DNA of 64,000 nucleotides, taken from NCBI GenBank assembly GCA_004558205.1, contig SFDM01000003.1, positions 1 through 64,000 of the forward strand, given 5' to 3'. Positions 24,401 to 32,853 of the stretch are shown piece after piece. Made by a program: the position numbers and the translations under genes. Source of the DNA: Pyramidobacter piscolens. Lineage in GTDB: Bacteria; Synergistota; Synergistia; Synergistales; Dethiosulfovibrionaceae. The notes beneath the pieces were generated by a model, which had not been told where the DNA came from, did no database searches, and worked only from the letters and a program-made list of their open reading frames with translations. Positions within the stretch are counted from its first letter, which is position 1; every line of letters starts with the position of its first letter.

Positions 24401-25748
24401 TTACCGTGGGGACCGCAAAGGCGGCTGCTTCCTGCGGAGTGTAGCCCCATGGCTCGTACCAGGAGGGGAAGGCCCCCAGGTCGCAGGCGGAGAGCACTTC
24501 GTCGTAGGTCAGGTTCAGAAAGCCATCCTGGCCGTCGAGCGCCGCCGGAATGAAGAGGACCTGGACGGGGTTTTCTGGACGGTTGTCGAGGTGGGTACGC
24601 GCGCAAGCCTGGAGAATGGGATCGCGAGGTCCGTCGTAGACATGGTGGCTCGTGATCCAGTTCGTTCCCTTTTCGGGGCGCCTGTCGGGATCTCCGGAAA
24701 GGGCCGCTTCGTCCGGGCCTGTATGGCCGCCCATGACGGCGCAGAGCGCCAGCACCGAGATTCCAGATTCCCAAAGGTCTTTGTTGACGCCCGCCATCGC
24801 GTCCAGAAACAGGTCGATGCCTTTGTTGTGAAATTCGTAGCGGCCAGAAATCATGACGATTCTCGTTTCCTGCGGCAGTCTGTGTCTCAGGAGCCGGGAG
24901 GCGGCTTCCAGGATTTTGGCGCGGCAGGCCAAGGGCGCCGTCCGGTTTGAGCTGTAATCGGGAATCGTGCGGAGATCCAGCCCGTTCGGGGTGACGCAGT
25001 CGGGACGGCGGCTCAAAAAGGCGGCGGCTTCGTCGGCGGTGATGGTGCTGACGGTGGTGAAGCAGTCAGCCTCCCGGGCCGCTATGGCCTCCATGGAACA
25101 TTTCGCCGTCACGTTGTAGCTGGCAGCCTCGCGCTGCGGGTTGATCTGGTTCATCTGAGCGTAGATGTCCAGGCCGCCGCCGGCCATAGAGCGCCCCAAC
25201 ATCGTGGCGTGGGTTGTAAAGACGGTAGCGACAGCCGGGGCCTTCTTTTTAAGGGCCAGAATGCCGGCGCCGCACATCCATTCATGGAACTGGGCGACCG
25301 CGGCGCCTTCATTGGGCTCCACGACGCCCCTGTAGAACGCGGCGATGGCGTCGCCGCAGGCAGTGCTGAACATGACGGGTTCCACGTAATCCCAGCCGCC
25401 CGTGAGGGAATCCACGCCGTAATCCTGCCACAGTTCGTAGAGGAGCTGGTTCTGATTATAGCGGTCTTTGAAGTTAATCAGGATCACTTTAGGGCGTCCT
25501 GGGATTTTCCAGCGTCCAAAGCGGCATTTCAGGCCGTTGACCTTGGCAATACGTACCAGCGTTTCCCATGCCGGTTCCTGTGTCTCTTCAAATCCGTTCT
25601 TTTGCCCCAAATCGGGACCAAAAAGGTAATAGTTTTCTCCAAACTGCTCGCAAGCCTGCAGCGCCTTGGTGCTGACGACGGTGTGAATGCCTCCGACTTT
25701 GTTGCAGACTTCCCAAGCGACTTCAAAAAGCGTCGTGTTTTTGACCAT
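21492..25748 (-). CDS. Fused GT3-type glycogen synthase and GT35 alpha-glucan phosphorylase
   Basis: A 1418-residue fusion of a glycogen-making and a glycogen-degrading enzyme. About residues 1-565 is a GT3 glycogen synthase of the eukaryote/Bacteroides type (LFEVAWEVCNKVGGIHTV at the start, QFHEWMCGAG, PSWYEPWGYTPQEA acceptor motif). About 585-690 is a DUF3417-type domain (LALNLWWTWHPEYWDLF). About 690-1270 is an alpha-glucan phosphorylase with the PLP-lysine motif ASGTSGMKAAVNG and TTHTPVDAGNEKF. The rest is a beta-sandwich tail. Start ATG 25748 has GGAGG 5 nt upstream. It follows a terminator on its own strand, so it may have a separate promoter in the 55-base gap. Confidence 0.9.
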   Translation of the reverse strand: MVKNTTLFEVAWEVCNKVGGIHTVVSTKALQACEQFGENYYLFGPDLGQKNGFEETQEPAWETLVRIAKVNGLKCRFGRWKIPGRPKVILINFKDRYNQNQLLYELWQDYGVDSLTGGWDYVEPVMFSTACGDAIAAFYRGVVEPNEGAAVAQFHEWMCGAGILALKKKAPAVATVFTTHATMLGRSMAGGGLDIYAQMNQINPQREAASYNVTAKCSMEAIAAREADCFTTVSTITADEAAAFLSRRPDCVTPNGLDLRTIPDYSSNRTAPLACRAKILEAASRLLRHRLPQETRIVMISGRYEFHNKGIDLFLDAMAGVNKDLWESGISVLALCAVMGGHTGPDEAALSGDPDRRPEKGTNWITSHHVYDGPRDPILQACARTHLDNRPENPVQVLFIPAALDGQDGFLNLTYDEVLSACDLGAFPSWYEPWGYTPQEAAAFAVPTVTTDLSGFGQWARGIDEKGERGVTIIPRSRCSYEDTVEKLRSYLVSFVRLSGESLERIRSSVRKLAELSDWKIFYRQYLNAYTLAEENAAIRGSAQPSTTIDDDKLESVFSGASSTTPLLHGFTSTAKLPAPLSRLRELALNLWWTWHPEYWDLFRQISPALWESSGHNPLELFSKVDHGRFVELAEDAAYKALYDQAAAELDEYMSVAPGCASPHITPSHPVAYFSTEYGIHESLPIYSGGLGVLSGDHLKSASDLNIPLVGVGLLYKSGYFTQSISPEGKQVAQYPENNFRLLPVTRVKNQQTGEHLNVTLDFPGRTLYARVWKVQVGRIPLYLLDTDTPKNTEEDRKITAQLYVADRDTRIRQEIVLGMGGVRMLGALKLHPVTYHMNEGHSAFMVLERIRSQCLTRGLSFEAARELVRGDSVFTTHTPVDAGNEKFSMDLMHRYFDGWVKQLGLTWQDLQNLGCPEGQSGSFEMTLLALNHAFHSNGVSRLHGGVSRAMWQPNWKGIPTDEVPIGHITNGVHLASYAGEPVRTLLNNELDERWTSLKPEDAQWDKLREIPDEHLWDAKQSQKKELLNLLNANLPGIFKKNGTPRAEQRRIADALKEAPLIIGFARRFAPYKRAALIFADLKRLERILCDPERPVILVFAGKAHPADVQGAELIQKVIQISRQPEISGRIFFIENYNLAVARAMVQGCDVWLNTPRRPYEASGTSGMKAAVNGTLNLSVSDGWWCEGANGSNGWTIGPKVTSLSDAPQEQSDYSDAESLYTLLEEEIIPLYFSQDKNGIPHQWLKYVKNCIATLSPQFSSNRMVAQYLDECYSPAASRHSRLRADNCLLPRVLSEWKKDVGARFQSLKIDQVQINGLRQNSIACTEPLSVRAVVVPGAMKPEELEIQFVAGRSDLRDFTVKPDAVTLALEGKDSQNRLIYKGTYTPTHNGRYLYGIRALPVTEGLASHFDTKLIVWG

Positions 25749-25803
25749 ACATGCCTCCTGCAATGTCTTTTTAGCGCGAGAACGTCACAGCTCTAAAAAA
25801 GCG

Positions 25804-25841
25804 GCGTGAAGAGAAAAGCGGTTTAGATTTTCTCTTCACGC
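25804..25841 (-). terminator. Terminator after the GH57 gene
   Basis: GCGTGAAGAGAAAA pairs perfectly with TTTTCTCTTCACGC around a 10-nt loop. On the - strand the stem is followed by CCGCTTTTTTA, so it ends the debranching enzyme-GT4-GH57 transcript, perhaps partially. Confidence 0.85.
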
Positions 25842-25885
25842 TCCTTTTCAGTCTCTGACAGTTTTAGCTCTCAATGCCCGTTTCA

Positions 25886-27094
25886 TTACGAGCTCTTGCT
25901 TTTCTTAAGCACAGCGGCGTCCAGCGTCAGCCCGAAATCAGCCAGCACATTCATGCAGTTGATGTAGGCGTCGTAAGGAGTGCCGTAGGGGTTGAAATAT
26001 TTGTGGACGTCGCCGTCGGAGAACCACTTGGTGCACATGTAATAATAATGATCCGACGTTTGAAGCCGCCGCCAGGTCCTGAGCAGTCCCGGATCGCGGG
26101 TCGCCTTGACCTTCGATTCCAGAGCGTACACCGACTCGATGGCGTCAAGCTGCATGTCGTTGCCCAGCCAGGCCGTCAGGTCGCGCTCGGCGTCGGCCCA
26201 GGAGATGGGGGCCGGAACGTCCAGTTTGGATATGGGGGAGTTGAACGCCGCCGCTTCCGAGGGCGTCACGAAGTTGAAATCAGGGTTGGCGAGAATCGCG
26301 CGGGGCAGGGCTTCCATGAACTGAAAAATACCCGACTCCGCCCACTGATGCTCTCCAAAGGTCTCATAATCCATGAACAGGTTAATCAGCTCCCCGGAAC
26401 CGTTGATGGCGTGAACCCACCGGGCGAATTTTTCGGTGGTCAAGGGGTATTCTTCCCAGCCGCGGTTTGAGAACCGGAACGCGATGTCGTCGGAGAGTTT
26501 GTAGTTTTTCAGCAGAAGCTTGAGCTTAAAGCAGTTCACGGGCTGATAGAGAAAATTGGGACTGCGCCATCCCATGACGTGGTCGGCGCCTTCCGTCAGC
26601 ATGGCTTCATAGCCCATGTCCTCCACGGCCTTCGCGATGTCGTTGCTGTAGATCAGCTCCGTGTTGCGGAACACGCGCGGCGTCACGCCAAAGAGCTCTT
26701 TGACCTGCTTGTCGTGAACCTTCACCTGCTCCCGAAACTCCGCGGGCGAGTAGAGCACAGCCAGCGAGTGCGCGTAGGTCTCCGACAGAATTTCCACGCA
26801 GCCCGTGTCGACCAGCGCGCGGAAGCTGTCGGTGACTTCAGGCGAGTACTCCTCGAACTGATCCATGGCGGCGCCGGAAATCGAGAAGGACACTTTGAAC
26901 TTGCCCTGCCACCGTCGTATCAGTTTCAGCAGCAGCGCGTTCATGGGCAGATAGCACTTCGAGGCCACTTTCAACAGGATACTGCGGTTAGCGTCCACGT
27001 CCTCGTAAAAATGATCCTGTCCGATGTCGAAAAAAGTATAGTGCTTCAGCCTATAGGGCTGATGTACCTGAAAGTAAAAACAGATCGACGGCAT
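25886..27094 (-). CDS. GH57 alpha-amylase-type glycoside hydrolase
   Basis: A 402-residue retaining glucan hydrolase or transferase of family GH57. The N terminus ICFYFQVHQPYRL carries the conserved HxHQP-like block, FRNTELIYSN holds the nucleophile Glu, and FMDYETFGEHQW the acid/base Asp. At about 400 residues it matches the short alpha-amylase subgroup rather than GH57 branching enzymes (500+). No signal peptide, so it acts on intracellular glycogen. One base separates it from the GT4 gene upstream. Confidence 0.88.
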   Translation of the reverse strand: MPSICFYFQVHQPYRLKHYTFFDIGQDHFYEDVDANRSILLKVASKCYLPMNALLLKLIRRWQGKFKVSFSISGAAMDQFEEYSPEVTDSFRALVDTGCVEILSETYAHSLAVLYSPAEFREQVKVHDKQVKELFGVTPRVFRNTELIYSNDIAKAVEDMGYEAMLTEGADHVMGWRSPNFLYQPVNCFKLKLLLKNYKLSDDIAFRFSNRGWEEYPLTTEKFARWVHAINGSGELINLFMDYETFGEHQWAESGIFQFMEALPRAILANPDFNFVTPSEAAAFNSPISKLDVPAPISWADAERDLTAWLGNDMQLDAIESVYALESKVKATRDPGLLRTWRRLQTSDHYYYMCTKWFSDGDVHKYFNPYGTPYDAYINCMNVLADFGLTLDAAVLKKSKSS

Positions 27095-27095
27095 G

Positions 27096-28553
27096 TCAGG
27101 CGCCTCCTTTTACACAGTCATCGTAGATAGACATCAGGCGGTCGGCCGCGTTTTCCCAGCGAATCGTCTTCAGTTCTTCCCGGCTGTTTTTCACCATTTC
27201 GGCAGCCAACGCCGGATATCGGAGCACGGCGCAGATTTTATTCGCCATTTCGCGCACATCCCAGAAATCGACCTTCAAAGCGTTGTGGACCACTTCGGAC
27301 ACACCGGACTGGCGGGACAGGATGACGGGCACGTCGTAGATCATGGCTTCCAGCGGCGCGATGCCGAAGGGTTCGGATACGCTGGGCATCACGTAGAGGT
27401 CGCAGCTGGCGTACATGCGCTCGATGTTCTCTCCCGTCTGGAAACCGGGAAAGTGGAAGATCGTTCCCATTCTCAGCTGAGCCACGCGGCGGACCATCCG
27501 CGAGAACATGTCACCGCTGCCGGCCATAACGAACCGCACCGAGGGCATTTGTTCGTGCACAAGGCGGGCGGCCTCCACAAAATAATCGGGGCCTTTCTGA
27601 TAGGTGATGCGCCCCATGAAAAGCACGCGCTTTTCCTTGTGGGGAGGGATGTTCAGATGGTAGACCCCACTGGATTCCTCGCGGTTGACGGCGTTGTGCA
27701 CCACTTCGATCTTGCCTTCGGGGATGCGGTACTGCTTCATCACTTCCCGCTTCGTGTAATGGCTGACGGCTACGACCCTGTCGGCGGCGTTCATGCCCGC
27801 CCACTCGATGTGGGACACTTCGGGGTTGACGCTGTCGCCGCTGCGGTCGTGTTCCAGGGCGTGGATATGGGTAATCAGAGGCTTTCCTGTCAGCTCCTTG
27901 ACGAGCATGGCCGCAGGATAGGTCATCCAGTCGTGGGCGTGAATCACGTCGAAGTCCTCCCGCAGGGCGATCACCGCCGCGGCGCAGCTGTAGCGGTACA
28001 CTTCGGACATCAGGTCCTTGCCGTATCCGCCGTGCAGCGCCACCTTTTCCATGTATTCCGTGATGTCGCTTCGAGAAGACTGCCGCGATTTCAATTCCTT
28101 CACAAGCTCAACGGGACCGGCCGACTTCTTCTGAGTTGGCGCTGAAACCGCAGTCTTGCGGCAGAGCGTTTCGCAGAGCCGTTCCTCATAGCTTTCGCAG
28201 GTGTCGTAGGGGAACAGCAGCGAATCCACGTGTCGGATGGAGAGCTTTTTCTCCCAGACGTCGCTGAGGCGCTCATGAAAGTCCGCTGCCGTCAGCGATG
28301 AGACAAAATCATGTTCCAAGCGGCTGATGAGGTTTTCGTCCTTTGAGACGAATCGCTGATGGGGGATCAGGGTGCCCGAGGCCGACCGGAGTTTCACGTG
28401 CGACAGGGGATGCTCCGGCATGTCGGCCTTGGGGAGCACGAACAGGACGTCGGCGCCTCGCTTCAAAAGAGCTTTCGTAATGCCGTAACAGGCTGTTCCC
28501 AAGCCTCCGCTCATATAGGGCGGAAACTCCCAGCCAAGCATAAGAACGCGCAT
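27096..28553 (-). CDS. GT4 glycosyltransferase, glycogen/starch synthase-like
   Basis: A 485-residue GT-B fold enzyme. The N-terminal domain starts MRVLMLGWEFPPYMSGGLG (donor and acceptor loop). VIHAHDWMTYPA is in the middle, VLFMGRITYQKGPDYFVEA opens the nucleotide-sugar domain, and SVSEPFGIAPLEAMIYDVPV is the E-x7-E motif. ATG 28553 overlaps the debranching gene stop as ATGA, with GGAGG upstream. It likely elongates glucan in the glycogen pathway, using a sugar nucleotide I cannot specify. Confidence 0.85.
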   Translation of the reverse strand: MRVLMLGWEFPPYMSGGLGTACYGITKALLKRGADVLFVLPKADMPEHPLSHVKLRSASGTLIPHQRFVSKDENLISRLEHDFVSSLTAADFHERLSDVWEKKLSIRHVDSLLFPYDTCESYEERLCETLCRKTAVSAPTQKKSAGPVELVKELKSRQSSRSDITEYMEKVALHGGYGKDLMSEVYRYSCAAAVIALREDFDVIHAHDWMTYPAAMLVKELTGKPLITHIHALEHDRSGDSVNPEVSHIEWAGMNAADRVVAVSHYTKREVMKQYRIPEGKIEVVHNAVNREESSGVYHLNIPPHKEKRVLFMGRITYQKGPDYFVEAARLVHEQMPSVRFVMAGSGDMFSRMVRRVAQLRMGTIFHFPGFQTGENIERMYASCDLYVMPSVSEPFGIAPLEAMIYDVPVILSRQSGVSEVVHNALKVDFWDVREMANKICAVLRYPALAAEMVKNSREELKTIRWENAADRLMSIYDDCVKGGA

Positions 28554-30571
28554 CACTGCACCTCCTCTCGAAGGCTCGCTTCCCATTCAAGGTAGACTTG
28601 AAGCGCCTGGCTCCTGACTGTTTTAAGCATGCGCAGCACTTCGGCGGTGCTCCAGGCCTGGGCAATACAGCCCCGGGGCTGATAGGGCGGCGCGGCGTCG
28701 AAAATTTCACCGATAGACCCTATGCCGAACTGCCTCATCTGATCCGAGCAGAGCGGCCGTATGCGCGTCAGCAGCTGACGCGCCGCGTGCTCCTTGTCCC
28801 AGGCGGCGTAGAACAGTGCGTCGCAGAAAGCCCCCAGAAGCCAGGGCCAGACGGTTCCCTGATGATAGCGGGAGTCCCGCTGCTCTGGTCCGCCTTCATA
28901 GACGGAGCAGTAAGCCGGATTATCGGGGGACAGCGTCCGCAGTCCGTAGGGCGTCAAAAGCCTGCGGCGGACGTTTTCAGTCATAGCGGCTGCCTTGTGC
29001 CTGTCCAAGAGCGGTTCAGGCAGCGAGGCAGCGAACAGCTGATTGGGCCTGAAGCTCCAGTCAGCGCCCTCTGGCCGCCAGACGTCGGCCAGATAACCGT
29101 TCTCCTCGGACCAGAAGCGTTTGAGGAATTCTGTTTTAACGCCGGCCAGCCGGGCGTGAGACCAAAGCGGTTCCTCCCCGTAACGGGCGGACAGAGCATT
29201 GACATAGGCCAGCGCGTTATACCACAGAGCGTTTATCTCCACGGGGCAGCCATGGCGCGGCGTCACAGGCCTGCCCCCGACGGCGGCGTCCATCCAGGTG
29301 AGCTGCGTGGATTCGTCCCCCACTGACAGGAGACCGCCCTCGTCCATGGCGACGCCAGGCGCCTGTCCCCGCGCATAGGAGCTCACGATCTCCTTCAAGG
29401 GCTCCCAACAGAATTCCTTGACGAGGTTCGGCCCTGCTTCCATGGAGCGCTCCATCATCTGAACCGCCCACACATACCACAGCGACGCGTCCGCCGAATT
29501 ATAGGCGTGGCTGGCTCCGTCGTTGCCGTAACAGTTGGGGATCAGGCCATTCCGCAGGGCCTGCGCAGCCTGTCTCAAAATTTCGACGCCCTCCCGCTTC
29601 CTGCCCGCGCAAAACGTCAGGCCTGGCAGGGCGATCATGGTATCCCGTCCCCAGGCGTCGAACCAATGATACCCCGCGAGGACGGCCCTGTGCCCCTGGG
29701 GCGTCGTGATCAGGAAACGCTGGCCTTCCTGGGCCAGGTGTCCCTCGATATTCTGAGCCTCCAGAGCCTCTTCCAGACGTCTGTTCATCTCCCTTTCCCA
29801 GTCGCGGACGAGGTCTTCCGGCTGATTGGACGGGGCTAAAGAAGCGGAGAGAAGGACCGCTTTTTGCGGGCTGATGGAGCTCTCGAAAACGCCTGGCTGA
29901 AAGAGGTCTTCCGTATAGGAAAAGCCTCGTTCCCTCTCCATCATGTATTCCACGTTATAATACCAATCGGGCGCGGGGAAAAAACAACAGCCTCCAGCGA
30001 TCTGCATAAATAGAGGGGGCATGCCGTCGTAAGGCTGGATCTTAAAGCCCTCCACTGCCGGAAAGGTCTTCACGCGGAGGTCAAGATTGGATTTCGTCAG
30101 ATCGTGAAAATTCCTGTAGGCCAGAAGGGGTTTGAGCCTGAGCTTCATGGCGGGCGCGTCCTGAGGCCCGCGCACGGAATAGCGGATCATCACTCGGTGT
30201 TCCTTTTGGACGAGCATGATTTCCTTGGTCAGGATCAAGGGCCCGATGTGATAGCGAAATCTTGGGCAGACGCCCAGTTCTGCCTCGCGCATGTACTCGT
30301 GCCCCAGCGGGTAAAACTGTCCCGGATGCTGACGGCACGAAATTTGAAACTCCCTGCCTTCAGCCAGAAGGGATTCCTCGAGCGCTGAAAGCAGGACATG
30401 GCGGCCCGAAGGGCGCTCCAGATTGGCGACAAACAATCCATGGTACTTGCGGGTGTTGCAGCAGACGATCGAACTTGAAGCGTAGTCGCCGAGGCCGTTT
30501 GTGTCCAGCCATTCCAGCCGCAGCGATTTCCTGAGATTCTGCACCGCAGTCTTGTTGAATTTAAAGTTCAT
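28553..30571 (-). CDS. Amylo-alpha-1,6-glucosidase (glycogen debranching enzyme)
   Basis: A 672-residue protein with a GDE_N-type beta domain (about 1-270; LDTNGLGDYASSSIVC, TRKYHGLF) and a GDE_C (alpha/alpha)6 catalytic domain (about 300-660; YHWFDAWGRDTMIALPG, GNDGASHAYNSADASLW, RYHQGTVWPWLLG). It hydrolyses alpha-1,6 branch points. First gene of the three-gene transcript. AAGGAGGCACGGGA precedes ATG 30571. No promoter is obvious in the 94-base gap upstream. Confidence 0.9.
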   Translation of the reverse strand: MNFKFNKTAVQNLRKSLRLEWLDTNGLGDYASSSIVCCNTRKYHGLFVANLERPSGRHVLLSALEESLLAEGREFQISCRQHPGQFYPLGHEYMREAELGVCPRFRYHIGPLILTKEIMLVQKEHRVMIRYSVRGPQDAPAMKLRLKPLLAYRNFHDLTKSNLDLRVKTFPAVEGFKIQPYDGMPPLFMQIAGGCCFFPAPDWYYNVEYMMERERGFSYTEDLFQPGVFESSISPQKAVLLSASLAPSNQPEDLVRDWEREMNRRLEEALEAQNIEGHLAQEGQRFLITTPQGHRAVLAGYHWFDAWGRDTMIALPGLTFCAGRKREGVEILRQAAQALRNGLIPNCYGNDGASHAYNSADASLWYVWAVQMMERSMEAGPNLVKEFCWEPLKEIVSSYARGQAPGVAMDEGGLLSVGDESTQLTWMDAAVGGRPVTPRHGCPVEINALWYNALAYVNALSARYGEEPLWSHARLAGVKTEFLKRFWSEENGYLADVWRPEGADWSFRPNQLFAASLPEPLLDRHKAAAMTENVRRRLLTPYGLRTLSPDNPAYCSVYEGGPEQRDSRYHQGTVWPWLLGAFCDALFYAAWDKEHAARQLLTRIRPLCSDQMRQFGIGSIGEIFDAAPPYQPRGCIAQAWSTAEVLRMLKTVRSQALQVYLEWEASLREEVQ

Positions 30572-30665
30572 TCCCGTGCCTCCTTATCGCTCAACTGGAA
30601 ATTTTTATGCCCGTCCTTCCGGCTCAGGACCTTTCTCCTGGAACTGTTTGGGCCGAGTTTTCCGG

Positions 30666-32699
30666 TCAGGACTTTTTCATCTGCAAAACGGCGCGCTCCA
30701 CCAGCATATTCCAGAGAATTTGAACGGCCTCGCCGCGTTTGACCGTGAGCAGCGATCGGCTTAGGCGCCGGACCGTTTTCAAATTTTTCAGTTCCGGAAC
30801 GGCCTGCAGTGCCTGGGTGAACTCCCTGTGAGTAAGGGGAGCGTCGCCTTGGAACGATGCCGGCGCCGCCAAACCGTGGAAAAGTTTCTTAAAAGCTGCG
30901 CTGAGGTCGTTTTTTCTAACGGATAGAGCCGGCGCAAAAAAGCAGGAAGGGTCCCGAGCAAGAAAACCGTAAAGCGCCGAAGCCTGGACGGCGGGCCAAT
31001 TGGCAGAGGTTGGCTCGACGTCGCGGTAGTTTGCCAAGGCCAGACGGCTTCCGTCCTTCAGGAGCTGTGACTGCACAAGAACGGCCGGCACGCTGCGGGG
31101 AGAGACGCCGTATTTTACGGATAGAGCCGCAAGTGTTCCCGCCGCCTGCCCCGTCAGCATGGTAATCGGATGAAGCCGGATGGCGCCGTTCACCATGCGC
31201 GAGACGGAGATATTCTTTTCCGCCGTCAAGAAGCCGTTCAGCTTTTCAGGGATCAGGCATTCCAGAGGAACCTGAAAAAGGCCGGGCGTCCATTTCGCGT
31301 TAAAGTCGGCGGAGCTTTCCCCCAGGTCGGCCTCGAGGCAGCGGTCCTCATGGGAGCCGTGAATGTCGATCGGGTATTCGCCCAAAGCGATGGCCGTCGG
31401 ATGGTTCCGCTGCGCCTTCCCCGTCTCTAAATCCCTCCGCATATCGGAAACGGTCAGCGTCGTGATCCCGAGAAGGCGACGGCTCTCGCGGACATAGGGA
31501 AGAGGCGGCATCGCCCTGGCTACGGCCTCGTAGCCCTCGGGCACCCTGTCGGTCGTCCGGCCAAGGCTGTCACCTTTTTTTGCGTACCCGTTCCGGTCGT
31601 CGATCGCCCAGTCCCGCTGTTTCAGATCGTGGTGGTAATAGTAGAGCAGCGCGATGGTGAATTCCAGGGCCGCTGAATTGACGGCGCGCCGATAGGCGCG
31701 ATCCTCAAGATAACGGGCCGTGAGCCCCCTGTCTCCGCGGGATTTCGTTCCTGGGTAATCGTTGCACCAGTTCAGCGCCGTGGCCGTGATGTTGCCCCAA
31801 GTCCCGGCGTCGTCTCCGACCACAGGAAGGTTCCAGTCAGGGTCGGGGATGGCCCTGTAGGCGTTAAACGTCCTGACGTTATAGGGCGCGGAGCCCCTGT
31901 GCCAGTCTGCCCCTCCGATGGCGACAACCTCCGAAAAACGCTTTTTGAGCGCGCTGTAGAGGCGGGGCTGTCGTTCCATGCTGAATTTTTCCGGGATCCG
32001 GCTTTTATAGCGGCGTATCAGGGCGACCCAAGTGATGTCCTGAATTTCCGCGTCAGGATTGATCCTTGGGGAGACCGAATTGCCCGCGCGGTAGCGCGCC
32101 GACGTAAGAGGCAGCACGTCGCCGCATTCCGTGGCGTCGATGAGGACTTTGCACTTCATTTCTGTCTTCCGGCCCTGCCCGTCCAGAAAACGGATTCCCG
32201 TCACGGCTCCGTTCTTCTCATAAACCTTCTCGGGCGTCATGTGAAAATAGAGGTCGACGCCTTCCGCTTCTTTCAGCATTTCCAGAAAGACATTCTCTTC
32301 CAGCCCGGGGGAGCCCGAAATAGTGTCCGCCCCCCAGTAACAGATCGCGTTATTGACCTTCATGGCGCGATAGGCGGCGTTGAGGCGGCCGATGTATTCT
32401 CTGTAAATTCCGGAACGGTTTAAAGTCTGGTCGTCGAAAGTGGTAACGCCGCAGGCGGTCAGCTGTCCGCCTGCCCATCCCGTTTCCTCCGCCAGCGCGA
32501 CGCGGCACCCCATGCGGGCTGCCTGAACCGCCGCGGAACAGCCGCCCGTTCCGGCGCCGACGATTACCACGTCGTAACTGAGATCTGAGGACGCGGAACT
32601 TCGTGAGGAAACGAGAAAAAGGGGGAAAACAACGATAAAAACAATAAATGGAAAACGAGCGGCAGCGCGTCTCAGAAACACGAAACGATCTCCTTTCAT
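30666..32699 (-). CDS. Exported FAD-dependent oxidoreductase (FAD_oxidored family)
   Basis: A 677-residue protein with a Sec signal peptide (basic KGDRFVFLRRAAAR, hydrophobic FPFIVFIVVFPLFLVSS, then SSASS). An FAD Rossmann motif follows (VVIVGAGTGGCSAAVQAA, about 45-62), then a conserved ETGWAGGQLT block and the second FAD-contact region near HPITMLTGQAAGTLAAL. The final 90 residues (DAPLTHREFTQALQ, LTVKRGEAVQILWNM) resemble SLH-type modules in a degenerate form, so it may sit at the cell envelope. Substrate unknown. ATG 32699 has no good ribosome site; TTG 32726 is the other option. Transcribed alone. Confidence 0.8.
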   Translation of the reverse strand: MKGDRFVFLRRAAARFPFIVFIVVFPLFLVSSRSSASSDLSYDVVIVGAGTGGCSAAVQAARMGCRVALAEETGWAGGQLTACGVTTFDDQTLNRSGIYREYIGRLNAAYRAMKVNNAICYWGADTISGSPGLEENVFLEMLKEAEGVDLYFHMTPEKVYEKNGAVTGIRFLDGQGRKTEMKCKVLIDATECGDVLPLTSARYRAGNSVSPRINPDAEIQDITWVALIRRYKSRIPEKFSMERQPRLYSALKKRFSEVVAIGGADWHRGSAPYNVRTFNAYRAIPDPDWNLPVVGDDAGTWGNITATALNWCNDYPGTKSRGDRGLTARYLEDRAYRRAVNSAALEFTIALLYYYHHDLKQRDWAIDDRNGYAKKGDSLGRTTDRVPEGYEAVARAMPPLPYVRESRRLLGITTLTVSDMRRDLETGKAQRNHPTAIALGEYPIDIHGSHEDRCLEADLGESSADFNAKWTPGLFQVPLECLIPEKLNGFLTAEKNISVSRMVNGAIRLHPITMLTGQAAGTLAALSVKYGVSPRSVPAVLVQSQLLKDGSRLALANYRDVEPTSANWPAVQASALYGFLARDPSCFFAPALSVRKNDLSAAFKKLFHGLAAPASFQGDAPLTHREFTQALQAVPELKNLKTVRRLSRSLLTVKRGEAVQILWNMLVERAVLQMKKS

Positions 32700-32742
32700 A
32701 GACAATAAGCAGCGCAATGAGTTCAAAAATGTCTGATTGTTT

Positions 32743-32773
32743 GTAGTATACTACATTAAAGCGTTTTTGTCAG
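32743..32773 (-). promoter_or_regulatory. Promoter of the FAD oxidoreductase with a palindromic operator over the -10 box
   Basis: On the - strand: CTGACA (32768-32773), 17-bp spacer, TATACT (32745-32750). The -10 box is inside a perfect 12-bp palindrome GTAGTATACTAC (32743-32754), a layout typical of repressor control. Confidence 0.65.
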
Positions 32774-32780
32774 TCCAGTA

Positions 32781-32829
32781 AAAAGAGCCCTCCGCAAGCA
32801 TTGAGACGACTGCGGGGAGCTCTTTAAAA
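32781..32829 (-). terminator. Terminator of the purine operon
   Basis: AAAGAGC...CCGCA pairs with TGCGG...GCTCTTT (with a CCT/GGA pairing between them). On the - strand it is followed by TTTTTACTGG. It lies 25 bases past purE. Confidence 0.85.
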
Positions 32830-32853
32830 GAAACGTTTTCTCAAAAAATTGTC

